A stretch of 64,000 nt of DNA from Fomitopsis serialis (Eukaryota > Basidiomycota > Agaricomycetes > Polyporales > Fomitopsidaceae), in assembly GCF_022376445.1 (NCBI RefSeq), contig NW_025955023.1, positions 124,001 through 188,000 of the forward strand. Direction: 5' to 3'. The notes below the pieces were generated by a model. The model searched no databases. It saw only the letters and a program-made list of their open reading frames with translations, and was not told the DNA's origin. Shown here piece after piece: positions 35,850-45,792 of this stretch. A program made the translations under genes and the position numbers. Numbering within the stretch: the stretch's first letter is position 1; each line of letters opens with the position of its first letter.

Positions 35850-38800
35850 TCAGCTCTTTTCCTTCTTGTCCACGGACGCATCTACATCAGCCTCCGCCTT
35901 CTCCAAGTCTTGCTCAGCTACGCCCTTCTCCAACTTTTTTATCCGTTGTGCTTCTTTGGCAGCCTCTTTCAACTCCTTGTCGTCCGCTCGCGAGAGCTCG
36001 TGTTGTTGAATTAAGAACACTGACGCTAGCCAACCGACACCCGTCGCGGCCACCGTCAAGTAGAACACCCCTCGGAAGCCGTCTGAATAGCCCTTAATGA
36101 TTACCTTCAGCGCCGCATCGCTTATGCCAGCGTTATCGTTCTTGACGCTTGTCGGGTCATTCAGGAGTATGGCGATCTGCTGAGATGACAAGCCGACGCT
36201 CTGTGCCGCTTCTCGGAGGGAGTTGTTGATCAGCGACGAGCACACTCCGAGCGCGATACACGAGCCGAACAATCGGAGGTAGTTCCGCACGGCTGTGACA
36301 ACGGCCATTTGCTGACGACTGACGGCAGCCTGCGGTGTTCAGAACATCAGCATGTTAGAGTTAAGCACAGCAATTATATGGCAGACCTGGGCAGCGAGGA
36401 GAGTTGTCTGGAAAGTCATGCCTGCAGCGATACCGGCCATGAGCAACGATCCGATGATCTTGCCTTCGGACGAGTTCTGACGGATGGTACACTGCAGGCC
36501 CTGCGCAACAGTCCAAAGACTATACCCAGCAATGACGAGATACCGATAGTGCCCCGTGCGAGCTGTGATTTGTCCTGGTCGCCCGGGATTAAGTCAATCT
36601 TCTCATTCTACATACACGGGGTGTCTACTTACCGCATGTAAAGACACAGAACGCTGATACATCGTGTCAACGCACGACCAAACAGGTATGTGGTGAATAT
36701 ATACCATACCGATTGGGGCGAGAAATGGGAGCAAGAGGAGACTCGATTTGGTCGGCGACATGCCTCGGACAAGTTGCAGGTACTGCGGGACATAGTAGAG
36801 GAGCTGGCGAAGACCGGTCACTCAGAGCCCATGCCTAGGCGACAACAGGACATACTGAGAAGAACGTCGTCCCGCTGTGCAATTCCAAACATTGTCAGTT
36901 GGCACGGAGTGCACACAGATGTGATACGTACTTCATCAGCGTGACGATGAACACCCCGACAACTGTCTTGTATCGGAAGATGAAAACTGTGCCTCGAGTG
37001 AGCTATACCACCAACGGTTGCGACTACTGGGATACCTGGTACAATTGGGAACTTGGCCATCTTTGCCTCCCAGAACACGAAGAGGGCGTAGACGACCACT
37101 CCGAGTATGAGTGGTACGAGAACGGGAGCCTGCCCACCGACACAGTAAGAAACCCGTCGATGAAAAGAGCCAGAGCGCGACGAACCGAAACCCAGCCGTA
37201 TGAGACACCTCCCCTGATCACGGACGCGTGAACATGCTGTCATATCGATGAGGCAGCGCACACACCAATTCAAACCGAGCTATGGTTTGAATTATCCCGT
37301 CATCGACCCAGCCCAGCGCCACGATCGGAGGCCAGCACTCACAAGCAAGAGAATGGACGAGACTACGGTCAACAAAGAGCCGACGTAGTCAATCTGTAGC
37401 AATTTCTTGCGCATATCGCCATGGACCTTCTTCTGGGGCAGTAGCCAGACACAGGTGACGATCGCGAGGGATGCGAGCGGCAAGTTCAGGTAGAAAACCC
37501 AGCGCCTGCGGAGGCAAGAACGGTCAACTTGTCTTGAACGGTGCATGGTAGTGCGGACTCGCACCATGTCGTGTCTGGATACAGTCAGCGCCGGATTTAT
37601 CGGAAGAGCATGATTAAACGTACACTCAGAAATGACACCGCCGAGAATGGGCCCGACTCCGTTGGAGAGTGCGATGATGGCCTCATTGATGCCCATAAAT
37701 TTCCCTCGCTCCTTTAGTGACACAATGTCTGACACACTGAAGATAACATATGGCAACTATCAAGAGATCGAGAAATAAGACACCTACATGATCAATGTCA
37801 TAGTGATAATGGCTGAAACACCGTCAGAATATGTCCCGGACACAGTCATATATTACGCACCTCCACCACCAATTCCCTGGAACGCTCTGAACACGATCAA
37901 CTGGAGCATCGTTCGTGCGAGAGCGCATGCCAGCGAGAACACTAGAAAGACAGCGAGCGCAAAAAGCATCACTACCTTCCTACCGAAGACGTCTGACCAC
38001 CGGCCATAGAGTGGTGTCGAAGCCAAACTACACTGTGTCAGAGAATGTAGGTACTACTGTAGCAGTGGGACAAGCCTTGTGAGCAAATAAGATGTTGCTA
38101 CCCATGCGCCGATAGTCCCGCCATTCAGATCTTCCTCTATGCTTGCTAGAGCCGTGGCGACGCTGTGGAATATGATGGGGTGTAAGTAGGAGCTGAAGTC
38201 GAGCCATCCTCGAGTTGAGAAAAACTAGTGAAATCGGCAGTCTCACTGTGCGCGTTCTCAGGCTGCGACATTGCATTCGATTCAACCAACCCAAGCGATT
38301 ATGCAGAAGACCTTTGGATAGCACGTCGAACTACCTTAGGCTACCTTGGGGTCATGGACTCGGAGGTTGCAGCCTGTTGCAGCCATGGCTCCGACGCGTC
38401 TGTCACGCGCTCGCGCTCGCGGCCCGTATGCCCGAAGACCTCATCGAGTTCGAGCGATCATGCGGTTATAACGGCATGATAGCAGTACTGGGCAATGGCA
38501 CGATAGGATGGAACAGAGACTCAGATGCATACATTGTTTGGTCCAAGAACGAACACATGAGAGCGATGGACAGCCCGAGGAACACCATAATGACCTACTC
38601 AACAACGCCTAGAATGATGAGACATCGCACAAGCAAACCGAGAACGACAAAACTCGCCTGTCTTGTGGGCAAGAAGTTGGTCTGGTCGGTGAGCTCCACC
38701 GAGTCGCCATTGTTGTTGGATGCATCCGCCCGCTGCTCGTCCGAAGAAGTGGGTGCAGGTACATCGGAGCCGCTTGCGCCATGAGCTGCCTCGGGGAGGG

Positions 38801-38879
38801 CGAGCACCAGATCCTCGCGGACGTCGATATCGTCCTTGACGTCCTTTAGCTGCGACGAGCTCATGGCGGCCGAGGTCAA
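35850..38879 (-). CDS. MFS drug:H+ antiporter, DHA2 family (14 TM)
   Basis: Plasma-membrane major-facilitator exporter of the DHA2 type, probably for toxins or drugs. From ATG 38879 (or 38864) a hydrophilic N-terminus rich in Asp and Ser precedes TM1 (MVFLGLSIALMCSFLDQT). An unusually long intron (about 350 nt, about 38190-38540) joins this to IVATALASIEEDLNGGTIG and AWVATSYLL. Family motifs follow: PLYGRWSDVFGRKVVM (motif A), FRAFQGIGGG, SLKERGKFMGINEAIIALSN, GVGPILGGVISE (motif C) and RWVFYLNLPLASLAIV. Another very small exon (about 22 nt, about 37200) supplies GGVSYGW. Later helices include APVLVPLILGVVVYALFVFW, and an acidic/basic tail ends DVDASVDKKEKS at 35850. It probably works by proton exchange. 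I see no disabling change, though some exon edges are approximate. Confidence 0.88.
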
Positions 38880-39454
38880 GGCGAGACGGGAGCCATGGAT
38901 AGTTGAACGTTGAGCGTCGAGGGGATTGACGCCGGCCGAGGTGCCGACGGCCCTGCCAATTGGCTGAGTATGTCTATCGCCGCGTTCACTGACACGGTCC
39001 CACTGTACATGCAGTACTCAGTTACAGGCCTCGTACCCATCGATCCGCAGAGGCCTGCAATTCAAGAGAACTGAGAGGCTGTGCGATGGTCAACTGAATC
39101 CCATGCGACCCGGACTTCCAACTGATGGACGGCCTGAGGCTGAGGGCATCTACTTACAGTAGAGGGTATCATGGACCCACCTTTCCTCCTCATTATCGAG
39201 CTACTATTCCGGATCAGCCCCGGGCCGTCGTACTGGAATTCGCCTTTACCGGGATACATAGCCATCTGCAACCAGCGCGGTCAACAGCTGCAAGCGACTC
39301 AGCACGACCGACGGCGTAGCCAGCCAAGAGCATGTAGTTCAGGACATTGAAGCTCGGCTGGGAGGAGGAGGGAGGCAACGCCGCATGTCGGTCTCAGGAA
39401 CTGACATAAACGCACGTAGACGAACTTGACCAAATGTGGAGCTTTTCTTGAGCT
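38880..39454. other. Intergenic region upstream of MFS gene
   Basis: Shared upstream space of the minus-strand transporter and the plus-strand tRNA gene. I see no gene. Confidence 0.5.
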
Positions 39455-39550
39455 GGTGGTGTGGCCGAGTTGGTCTAAGGCGTGGGATTTAAGTCATTCT
39501 TGATTCCCCATGGGCGTGAGTCCGCGCGAGTTCGAACCTCGCCGCCACCA
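39455..39550 (+). tRNA. tRNA-Leu(UAA) with short intron
   Basis: The 7-bp acceptor stem GGTGGTG/CGCCACC closes with discriminator A39550. The A-box-like TGGCCGAGTTGG forms the D arm. The T arm GCGAG-TTCGAAC-CTCGC is perfect (B box). A long variable arm marks a class II tRNA. The anticodon TAA is at 39490-39492 after TT. An intron of roughly 11 nt follows the base 3' of the anticodon, before the CCCCA side of the stem. A T-rich stretch follows downstream. Confidence 0.88.
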
Positions 39551-39777
39551 ATGTTCTTGTTATTCATTTTGTCGCGAAAGTCCACACGGCCTGCCTATCC
39601 GCCAAATATACCGCTGCACAAGTTGTCATCGATTCATCATCATTCATGGTTGCTTCGCTGATACTGTACAAGAGACACAACATTCCCAATTTGCCAACGG
39701 ATCCTATATAACACAACCCAGGAAAGCACTCCTTCGCAAGCCCAGCCTCATGACTAGAATGACATGGATTGCGCTAT

Positions 39778-40359
39778 TCAGAACAACTGAAGGCACGATA
39801 AATCGACTGGCCGAAGGTAAACGGCAAAGCGTACGCACTGAAGATATACTGTCCTTGCCTCCGGGCATCTCGCGCACTCTGAATAGAAGGGTCATGAGAC
39901 AGTGAGATCTCGATGATATGAAATGTGCGTACCGGCGAGTGGGCTTGAAGGCCTGCGGGTCGGGTGCATCCCATAAGCCCGAAACACCAGAAGAGGTGTT
40001 GCGGGGAGGCCTGCAAATAGTTAATGGGAAATGGATATGAGACAGCTCGGGAAGCTTAATACCTTGGACGACTCTCCGGTAGCGGGTCATCGGATATTGC
40101 GTTCGAACCAGCGTCGGTTGACGCTATCTCAGGTGAGGTAACAGCGTAGGTCGCCTAGGGCAGACTTACTAGGGAGAACTCTCCTCGATGTGTAGGCACA
40201 TACCTGGTCAGGGCGCGGAGGAGCACCCGCAAGTGCATCACTGTCATCCGCACCGAAGATATCTGTGTGACCACCACCTGGTGCGGTGCGTACACGCCGC
40301 GAAGGACGGTATGCATTTCCCGCCTGCTGCGCTGATGTGTATGGAAAGTCACTCATCAA
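39778..40359 (-). CDS. Small protein with paired R-x-PGG motifs (HN1/SPIRAL1-like)
   Basis: Five small exons give a polar protein of about 115 residues. The start is MMSDF or MSDF (40359/40356). Exon 1 has RPSRRVRTAPGGGHTDIFG and ends PRPDQ; exon 2 starts IASTDAGSN; exon 3 has SGVSGLWDAPDPQAF; exon 4 has RRVREMPGGKDSISS; the last exon adds only LF and a stop at 39778. The two RRVR-x2-PGG segments resemble the RVL-x-PPGG-x-S-x-IF motif of animal HN1/Jupiter and plant SPIRAL1 microtubule-associated proteins. That comparison rests on the motif alone and is an inference. No membrane segment or enzyme motif is present. Confidence 0.6.
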
Positions 40360-41073
40360 TGTCCCTTTCTACAGAGGGAGCACTGTACCCGTTGCGGCGG
40401 CCTCTTTCTGTGCAGCAGTTTGATGCTCGGCATCGGCATCTTCAGCAAGAGTCCCGAAGCGAGCGTATCCTTCAAGTGTTGTTGAGCCACCGAGGGCTGA
40501 ACAATCACGGCATACTCACGTGGGAGCTTCTGAATGTTCGTGAAGTTGGGGTCCACCGTTACCCCAGCGTATCTTCCAGGAGGCCATGTCTTAGCGGGGA
40601 GATGCGGCGCATTCACAAAAGAGCGGAGGACACGGGACTTACTTGAGGAACTCGAGGAGAGAGCGTTTATTGAAGACAATCTGAGTGTTGTCCCAGTCGA
40701 GCATTCCTGCCAGTGAAGAAGAGGTTGGCATAGGTGAACGAATAGCCGGACAGAATCGGCATACCCAAGCTGGCGGCCCAGTCGCGCTCCTTCGCCATGT
40801 CAATGGTGGACGAGGGAGTGAAGCTCGAGACACACACACTCAGCCTGTTTCATGGTACAGGCAGCACTGGCGACTTACGTAGAAGACATGGCTGAAAGTA
40901 AGGGAACGATTGCGGATGGCGATGTTGGCGTTGCGGTGAGCGTTGCACTCCGACCAACTTGAAGTTGGGTTGTTCGTCGCGACGCCGGTGGTTAGGATTC
41001 GGATGCACGTGACTAGCGCGTCCCCGACATGCATCCGGAGTCCGGACGGAGCGGCTATTCGAGATCCTGTCAT
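40356..41073 (-). CDS. Unassigned small multi-exon protein
   Basis: Several minus-strand exons look coding. One near 40880-41000 contains NAHRNANIAIRNRSLTFSHVF. One at about 40727-40820 reads FTPSSTIDMAKERDWAASLG then MPILSGYSFTYANLFFTG. One at about 40640-40720 reads MLDWDNTQIVFNKRSLLEFL. One at about 40470-40620 contains KTWPPGRYAGVTVDPNFTNI and QKLPREYAVIVQPSVAQQHL. The join between FFTG and MLDWDN needs a 1-base frame change near 40712. I do not recognise the family. The last frame runs into the start of the neighbouring small gene, so the true 3' end is unclear. It is divergent from COQ7. Confidence 0.45.
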
Positions 41074-41166
41074 TTACATGCACACAGTACCGTACTCTGC
41101 TCTGCTCGAGGCGGCCGACTCACTGATATTGACTCGCGCACGAAACGTTCTCACACCTCTACAGCC

Positions 41167-41977
41167 ATGCTCCGAGCAAGCATGGCGGCTCCTTCAAAGG
41201 CGCTGCGAACGCAGTCCCGGTGCATCGTGACAGCTCACCAACCCAAGCCGAAACCGTCTTCGATCTACCTCGATTCCGCCAAGTCAGAGGGCCCTGAGGT
41301 GACTACGACGCCGCTTGCCCTACCTGAACATCAAAGGCAAGCCCTAGACAGCGCTCTCCGTGTCGACCAGGCCGGTGAGCTCGCAGCAAACTACATCTAC
41401 ATGGGACAAATGGCCGTCCTGGGCAAGGATCCGGTCACCGGACCCCTAATTCAGGTGAGAAGGCTGGTCTCCGGGCCACCGACTCAGTGTCTGATATGGC
41501 GCCTCGCTTTGTACGGCAGGACATGTGGGACCAAGAGAAGAAGCACCTCGCCGTCATGAACAAGCTGCAAGGACAACACCGGGTCCGACCTACTGTTCTC
41601 TGGGAAGTCGCTCGCGCCGCAGGGTTTGGGCTCGGCGCCGTCACAGCCTTGATGGGGAAGGAGGCTGCCATGGCGTGCACAGAAGCAGTAGAGACTGTCA
41701 TCGGCGAGCACTACGATGAGTATGTCCCCTGCGCGTTCGCATGCCCGGTTTTGCTGAAGTCGAGTGCAGCCAACTCAAAGAGATGGAGGACCTACCAGCA
41801 AACCATCCGAGCGTTCCAGTCTTGAAGTCCGTCATAGCAGAGTTCCGAGATGATGAACTTGAACACTTGGACATCGCAGTCGAAAACCACTCCCAGCGAG
41901 CGCCTGCGCACGCACTCCTCAGCACCGTGGTAGGTGCCGGGTGTAAGGCTGCGATAGAACTCTGCAAGCGCATATGA
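41167..41977 (+). CDS. COQ7: 5-demethoxyubiquinone hydroxylase COQ7 (CLK-1)
   Basis: Mitochondrial di-iron monooxygenase that carries out the penultimate step of ubiquinone synthesis, on the matrix face of the inner membrane. Three exons (41167-41454, 41520-41719, 41770-41977) give 231 residues. The first 25 or so residues are basic and Ser-rich, fitting a presequence. The six iron ligands are visible: Glu in [17 protein letters not shown], ExxH in [13 protein letters not shown], Glu in [15 protein letters not shown] and ExxH in [15 protein letters not shown]. The splice 41719/41770 restores the conserved [12 protein letters not shown]. Length and motif spacing are normal and the gene looks intact. 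Its neighbours include two complex I subunit genes. Confidence 0.96.
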
Positions 41978-42054
41978 CTGGCTGTACCATCACGGATGCT
42001 TAGAGAGGATAGTGTAGTTTAATGAATAATGGGCCTCTATGACGTGTACAGCGT

Positions 42055-42514
42055 TCACTCCGATTCCGTCGAGGGAGCAACGCGAGCCAACGATTGGTTC
42101 TTGAGCTTTCCTGACCAGTTCCATTTGTGCTTGAAAGAATTGGAGGGTCAGGATTGCGCGGCATGAATCGTCAAAGCAACGCACGTCCTGGTTAGAAGAC
42201 AGCCAATAGATGGCACCGGGAAAGATGACCAACCCAACAATGGTCTGCACCGTTAAACGCGGTGTGAAGCGGAAGCGTTGGTACGCTGTCTCCCGCTGTA
42301 GAGGGCGGTGTCAGCATTGGACAGTTCACTGAAGACGAACATACCATCTGGTTCCATCGCTCGATGGCGGGGTCGAGCTAGGGAGAGCGACCTGCTGAGT
42401 ATGGCTAATTGGTGGTCAATGCCGAACAACTGACCTTCGTGTAGCCTTTAAAAGCCATGTTCAACTCTCCAGACGATTGACATATGCAATTGGGAACATA
42501 CCGTGTCCAGCCAT
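42055..42514 (-). CDS. Complex I accessory subunit, NDUFB4/B15-like
   Basis: Small single-helix subunit of mitochondrial complex I. The exons read MAGHELNMAFKGYTK, LDPAIERWNQM, RETAYQRFRFTPRLTVQTIV with GLVIFPGAIYWLSSNQD (the transmembrane helix), and HKWNWSGKLKNQSLARVAP with STESE and stop at 42055. It totals about 88 residues. The layout DPA-x-E-R, then MRE-x-AY-x-x-FRFTPR, one helix ending in YWLSS, then KW-x-W-x-GKLK-x-SL is that of fungal B15/NDUFB4 proteins, as I recall them. The first exon is only 13 nt, so the N-terminal splice is the least certain part. It ends convergently with COQ7, 77 bp apart. Confidence 0.78.
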
Positions 42515-42675
42515 AATGGTGTCCGTAGAAGTCAGTGGTGGTCGAGTGTTGACGTGAAGGTCACGGAGTGAGACTTGCCACCCAATTAGCCGCCCGCCCC
42601 TCTGCTTCTGACCACCACTGCGACCCTCTCGGTCGCACCTACTTTTTGCTTTCTTGAACACAATTCGACTGCGAT
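42515..42675. promoter_or_regulatory. Shared divergent promoter, 161 bp
   Basis: Only 161 bp separate the start codons of the minus-strand complex I subunit and the plus-strand RBM5/10-like gene, so both must be driven from this short interval. It contains C/T-rich and GGTCGCA-type stretches but no clear TATA box. Confidence 0.6.
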
Positions 42676-45553
42676 ATGTCCTATAATCGCGAATGGGACA
42701 AAGGGAAACAGCCAAGTGCTGACGGGCCATGGCAGTATCATGGCTCACATGGCGGTATGCATCCGAGAGACGACGAGTATTTCGGTGACGGCAAGCGCAG
42801 GAAATTCAACAACGGAGTTCGTAGCAGTGTTTACTTGTGTAGACCTGTCCTGTAACCTCTTCACAGGGCTACGATGCCTCCCAAGGTTATGACCAAGGCT
42901 ACGATGATGGCGCACACGACCTTGGCCACGGCCAAGGCTACGTCCAGGACTATGCTGCCGAAGACCGCTTCCAGAGAGGAGGCGGCGGCGGCGGCGGCGG
43001 CGGAGGCTACAGCAAGAAGAGGCTCGTACCCAGTGAACCGAGCCCCCATGTCATCTTTCTTGGACTTGATCCAGACTTTACCGAAGCCGATGTCCGTCTG
43101 TTCATCACCACTCTGCCGGAATAGGAGCACTGACATATGTACCATCAGCTTCAAGCATACCTCAGCAGCAACAGTTGTAGCGTCGAAACGGTGACCATCA
43201 TACGAGACAGAACAACAGGCACTTGCCCCTTCGTCCCTGCCGTTCATGCAGTGCATTGACGTTCTCTTCTTTCCGTGCCTTGGGCTTTCTTGCTTTCAAG
43301 GTCTCTCAAAGGGTTTCGGCTTCGCCCAGTTCACAAGCATCGCACATGCACGCGCGTTTGTCGATCCACTGTTCCCATTCATCCAGGTGCCCCCGCCTGC
43401 GTCTCATGGCGCGTCTGCTGCGAAAGCATTCTATACCGCACTTGAAGCCGGTGTGCCTGCTCCCCCGGGTGGCAGACGGGTCAAGATCGATTATTCGCAG
43501 AGTGCTAGTCCCAATGAACGACGTGGAAGGGGCCCCATGCAGTCGAACGAGGGTATGCGGGATATAGGGAACACACAGGCTCCTGTTCTGCTGTTTCGTG
43601 GTCTAGACCCGCTTTCGGGACCGCAAGCCATAGCCCAGGCCATGAAGAATGCGGCGGGCCCCGGAAAGGACGGCGCAAAGGGTATGCGGCGTATCATCCT
43701 CATCAAGGATAAGGTTACCATGGCTAGCTGGGGTTTTGCCTTCGTGGAGTTCGTCGACGTCCAGGTACGTGGTTGGCCTCGTCAATTCGTCTGATGTACT
43801 TGATACTGTTTTGCAGTCTGCGTCAACCGTCCTAGGGCTGACGATGTCGCCGCAAATCCATCCAAATGGCTTCCGCATCTCTGACCGCCCGGTGGCTGCC
43901 TCCTTTGCCCATCCTGAGTCGTTTCAGCCGATTTCAGACTACGCGTTGAAAGATGAGTCGTGTATGATGTCTTCGTTAGCTCTGGGAGGCGTGGAAGAAC
44001 AATGGGTGCGGTATTGGGACGAAGGTTCGATGGCCGCAGTGCTGGAATTCGAGGTAGCGGAGCCGATCCAACCGTCTACTACCGCGCCAGCCAAAGATAA
44101 GAAGGAGAAGAAACGAGCAAAGGGTTGGTCACAATATAGTGAAGTTCTTGTGCTGCCACTCACGGGGGTTAATGCAGGTGACGGCCAGGCACATTTAGAT
44201 CGTCCTGCAGCAGCATCCACGCTCCCTGTTTCGGACAAGCCAGTCACGTTGAGCCTGAAGGGAGGCTTGACAAACAAAGCTGGCGGTCCGAGTGCACTCA
44301 GCCTGGCACCCGCAAAGAAGGCCCCCGTCTCGTTGGCGTTCTCGGCCCATGAGGATGGTGCGCCTGGCGATGGAGATGACTCCGACGAAGAGCAGCAGAA
44401 GGCCGCTTCGGATGACCCCAAGGGTTGGTTTCATGCTTCGAGATGCATACGAATTGCAATGTGGTATTCGGGGCGTTGACGTGTGGTTGTTGTGACATGC
44501 AGTGTTTGCCGCAAAGAAGGTGGCTCCTCTGATTGCGAGCAAGAAGGTATGTCAAGTGGACTTCCTCGTCAAGCGGTACTGAGTCGTTTATTCTGTCAGG
44601 TTGCGAACAATATTACCAAGTGGAACCAAGTCCAGGAAGTCCTACATGACGCTGCGCCCCCAGCTGCGCCCGAGCAGGTCTATAATGTCGGCCACCTTAT
44701 ACCGCGATCATCCTAACTGACTCGATTTGTGGGCAGGGTCCGTCCGCCACTGCATCCGCAAGCACATCGGTAGTGAAGCCGGTGGCCAAGGCAGCAACAC
44801 CAGTGCCCGTGGAAGCTGATTACGAGTTCTCCGACACCACGAAGATGACATGCTTGCTATGTGCTCGACAGTTCAAGACCCTTGAACAACTCAAGCGGCA
44901 TAATAACGAATCTGATCTCCACAAAGTACGTTCTGCTTGTTCCCGGCGCGACGTCATTGACGCGAGGGGCATGGTCAGAAAAATTTCAAAGACGCGAGTC
45001 TTCGGGACATTGCACGCGAGAAGGTGGCAGCAATTCGTAGCAACACCGAACAACCGAAGTATCGCGATCGAGCTTCAGAGCGTCGCGTTATGCACAACCA
45101 GCCAGACGTCCCGTTGCCCGGTGAGGTAACGAACAAGGCGGTGGGCAAGAGGAAGCACGCGGAAGGTCCTCCCAAGCCCCCTACACCTCCACCCGCGCCT
45201 GTTGAACCGGCCAAAGATCAGAACAATGTTGGCAACAAATTGTTGAAGATGATGGGTTGGAAGGAAGGAACTGGCTTGGGGACGGACGGCGAGGGCAGAG
45301 TGGATCCTATGTAGGCATTGGCTTTACGTGGTGACTCTGGGACTGACCACTGCTTGCGTGCCGCATAGCCAAACCGCGATCTATGCACAGGGTGTCGGTC
45401 TGGGTGCGAGCAAGGGCAAGGAGGTCGGCAAGTACGACAGCGGCTACGCTGGCTATGTACACATGGCCCAGGACGCGGTGAGTGGGCTATCAAGTACACG
45501 GGGTGACCGTGTTGACGCGCCATGACCAGGCCCGCGAACGCTACGGGAGTTGA
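42676..45553 (+). CDS. RBM5/RBM10-type splicing factor (RRM, zinc finger, G-patch)
   Basis: Nuclear RNA-binding protein expected to act in splice-site choice. From MSYNREWDKGKQPSADGPW the protein has a GYD-rich stretch and a Gly tract at about 42975-43005. The first RRM follows (HVIFLGLDPDFTEADLQAYL, then TIIRDRTTG, LSKGFGFAQFTSIAHA), interrupted by two introns. A second RRM-like region has VLLFRGLDPLSG and RRIILIKDKVTMASWGFAFV. An acidic SDEEQQKA segment is followed by a C2H2 finger (MTCLLCARQFKTLEQLKRHN, then ESDLHK) and KNFKDASLRDIAREK. The G-patch is NKLLKMMGWKEGTGLGTDG, and the C-terminus ends ARERYGS (stop 45551-45553). The domain order RRM, RRM, zinc finger, G-patch is that of RBM5/10; an OCRE domain was not seen. 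All joins keep frame. Confidence 0.9.
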
Positions 45554-45792
45554 TTCAGAATGCTGTATTTACGGATTGTCATAGAACACTGCAGAATAGT
45601 ACTATTGATATGTTGTATGTCGCGCGCGAAGTGGGCTATCTAATCTCGTGATCGCGACGGGATGGTGTCGCCACAGTTACCCATATCGAGAACTTAGACT
45701 ACACCGCCGACCGCGCTCACCTCGAGTGGCCCGCTGCTTTCTTCGCTTCCTCGCACGCTCGCTGGGCCGAGCACTTTGCCCCCTGCCTGGCC

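Noticed and set aside
38215..38784. 189-codon plus-strand frame
   Set aside because: Antisense to the first exons and long intron of the MFS transporter; no family features.
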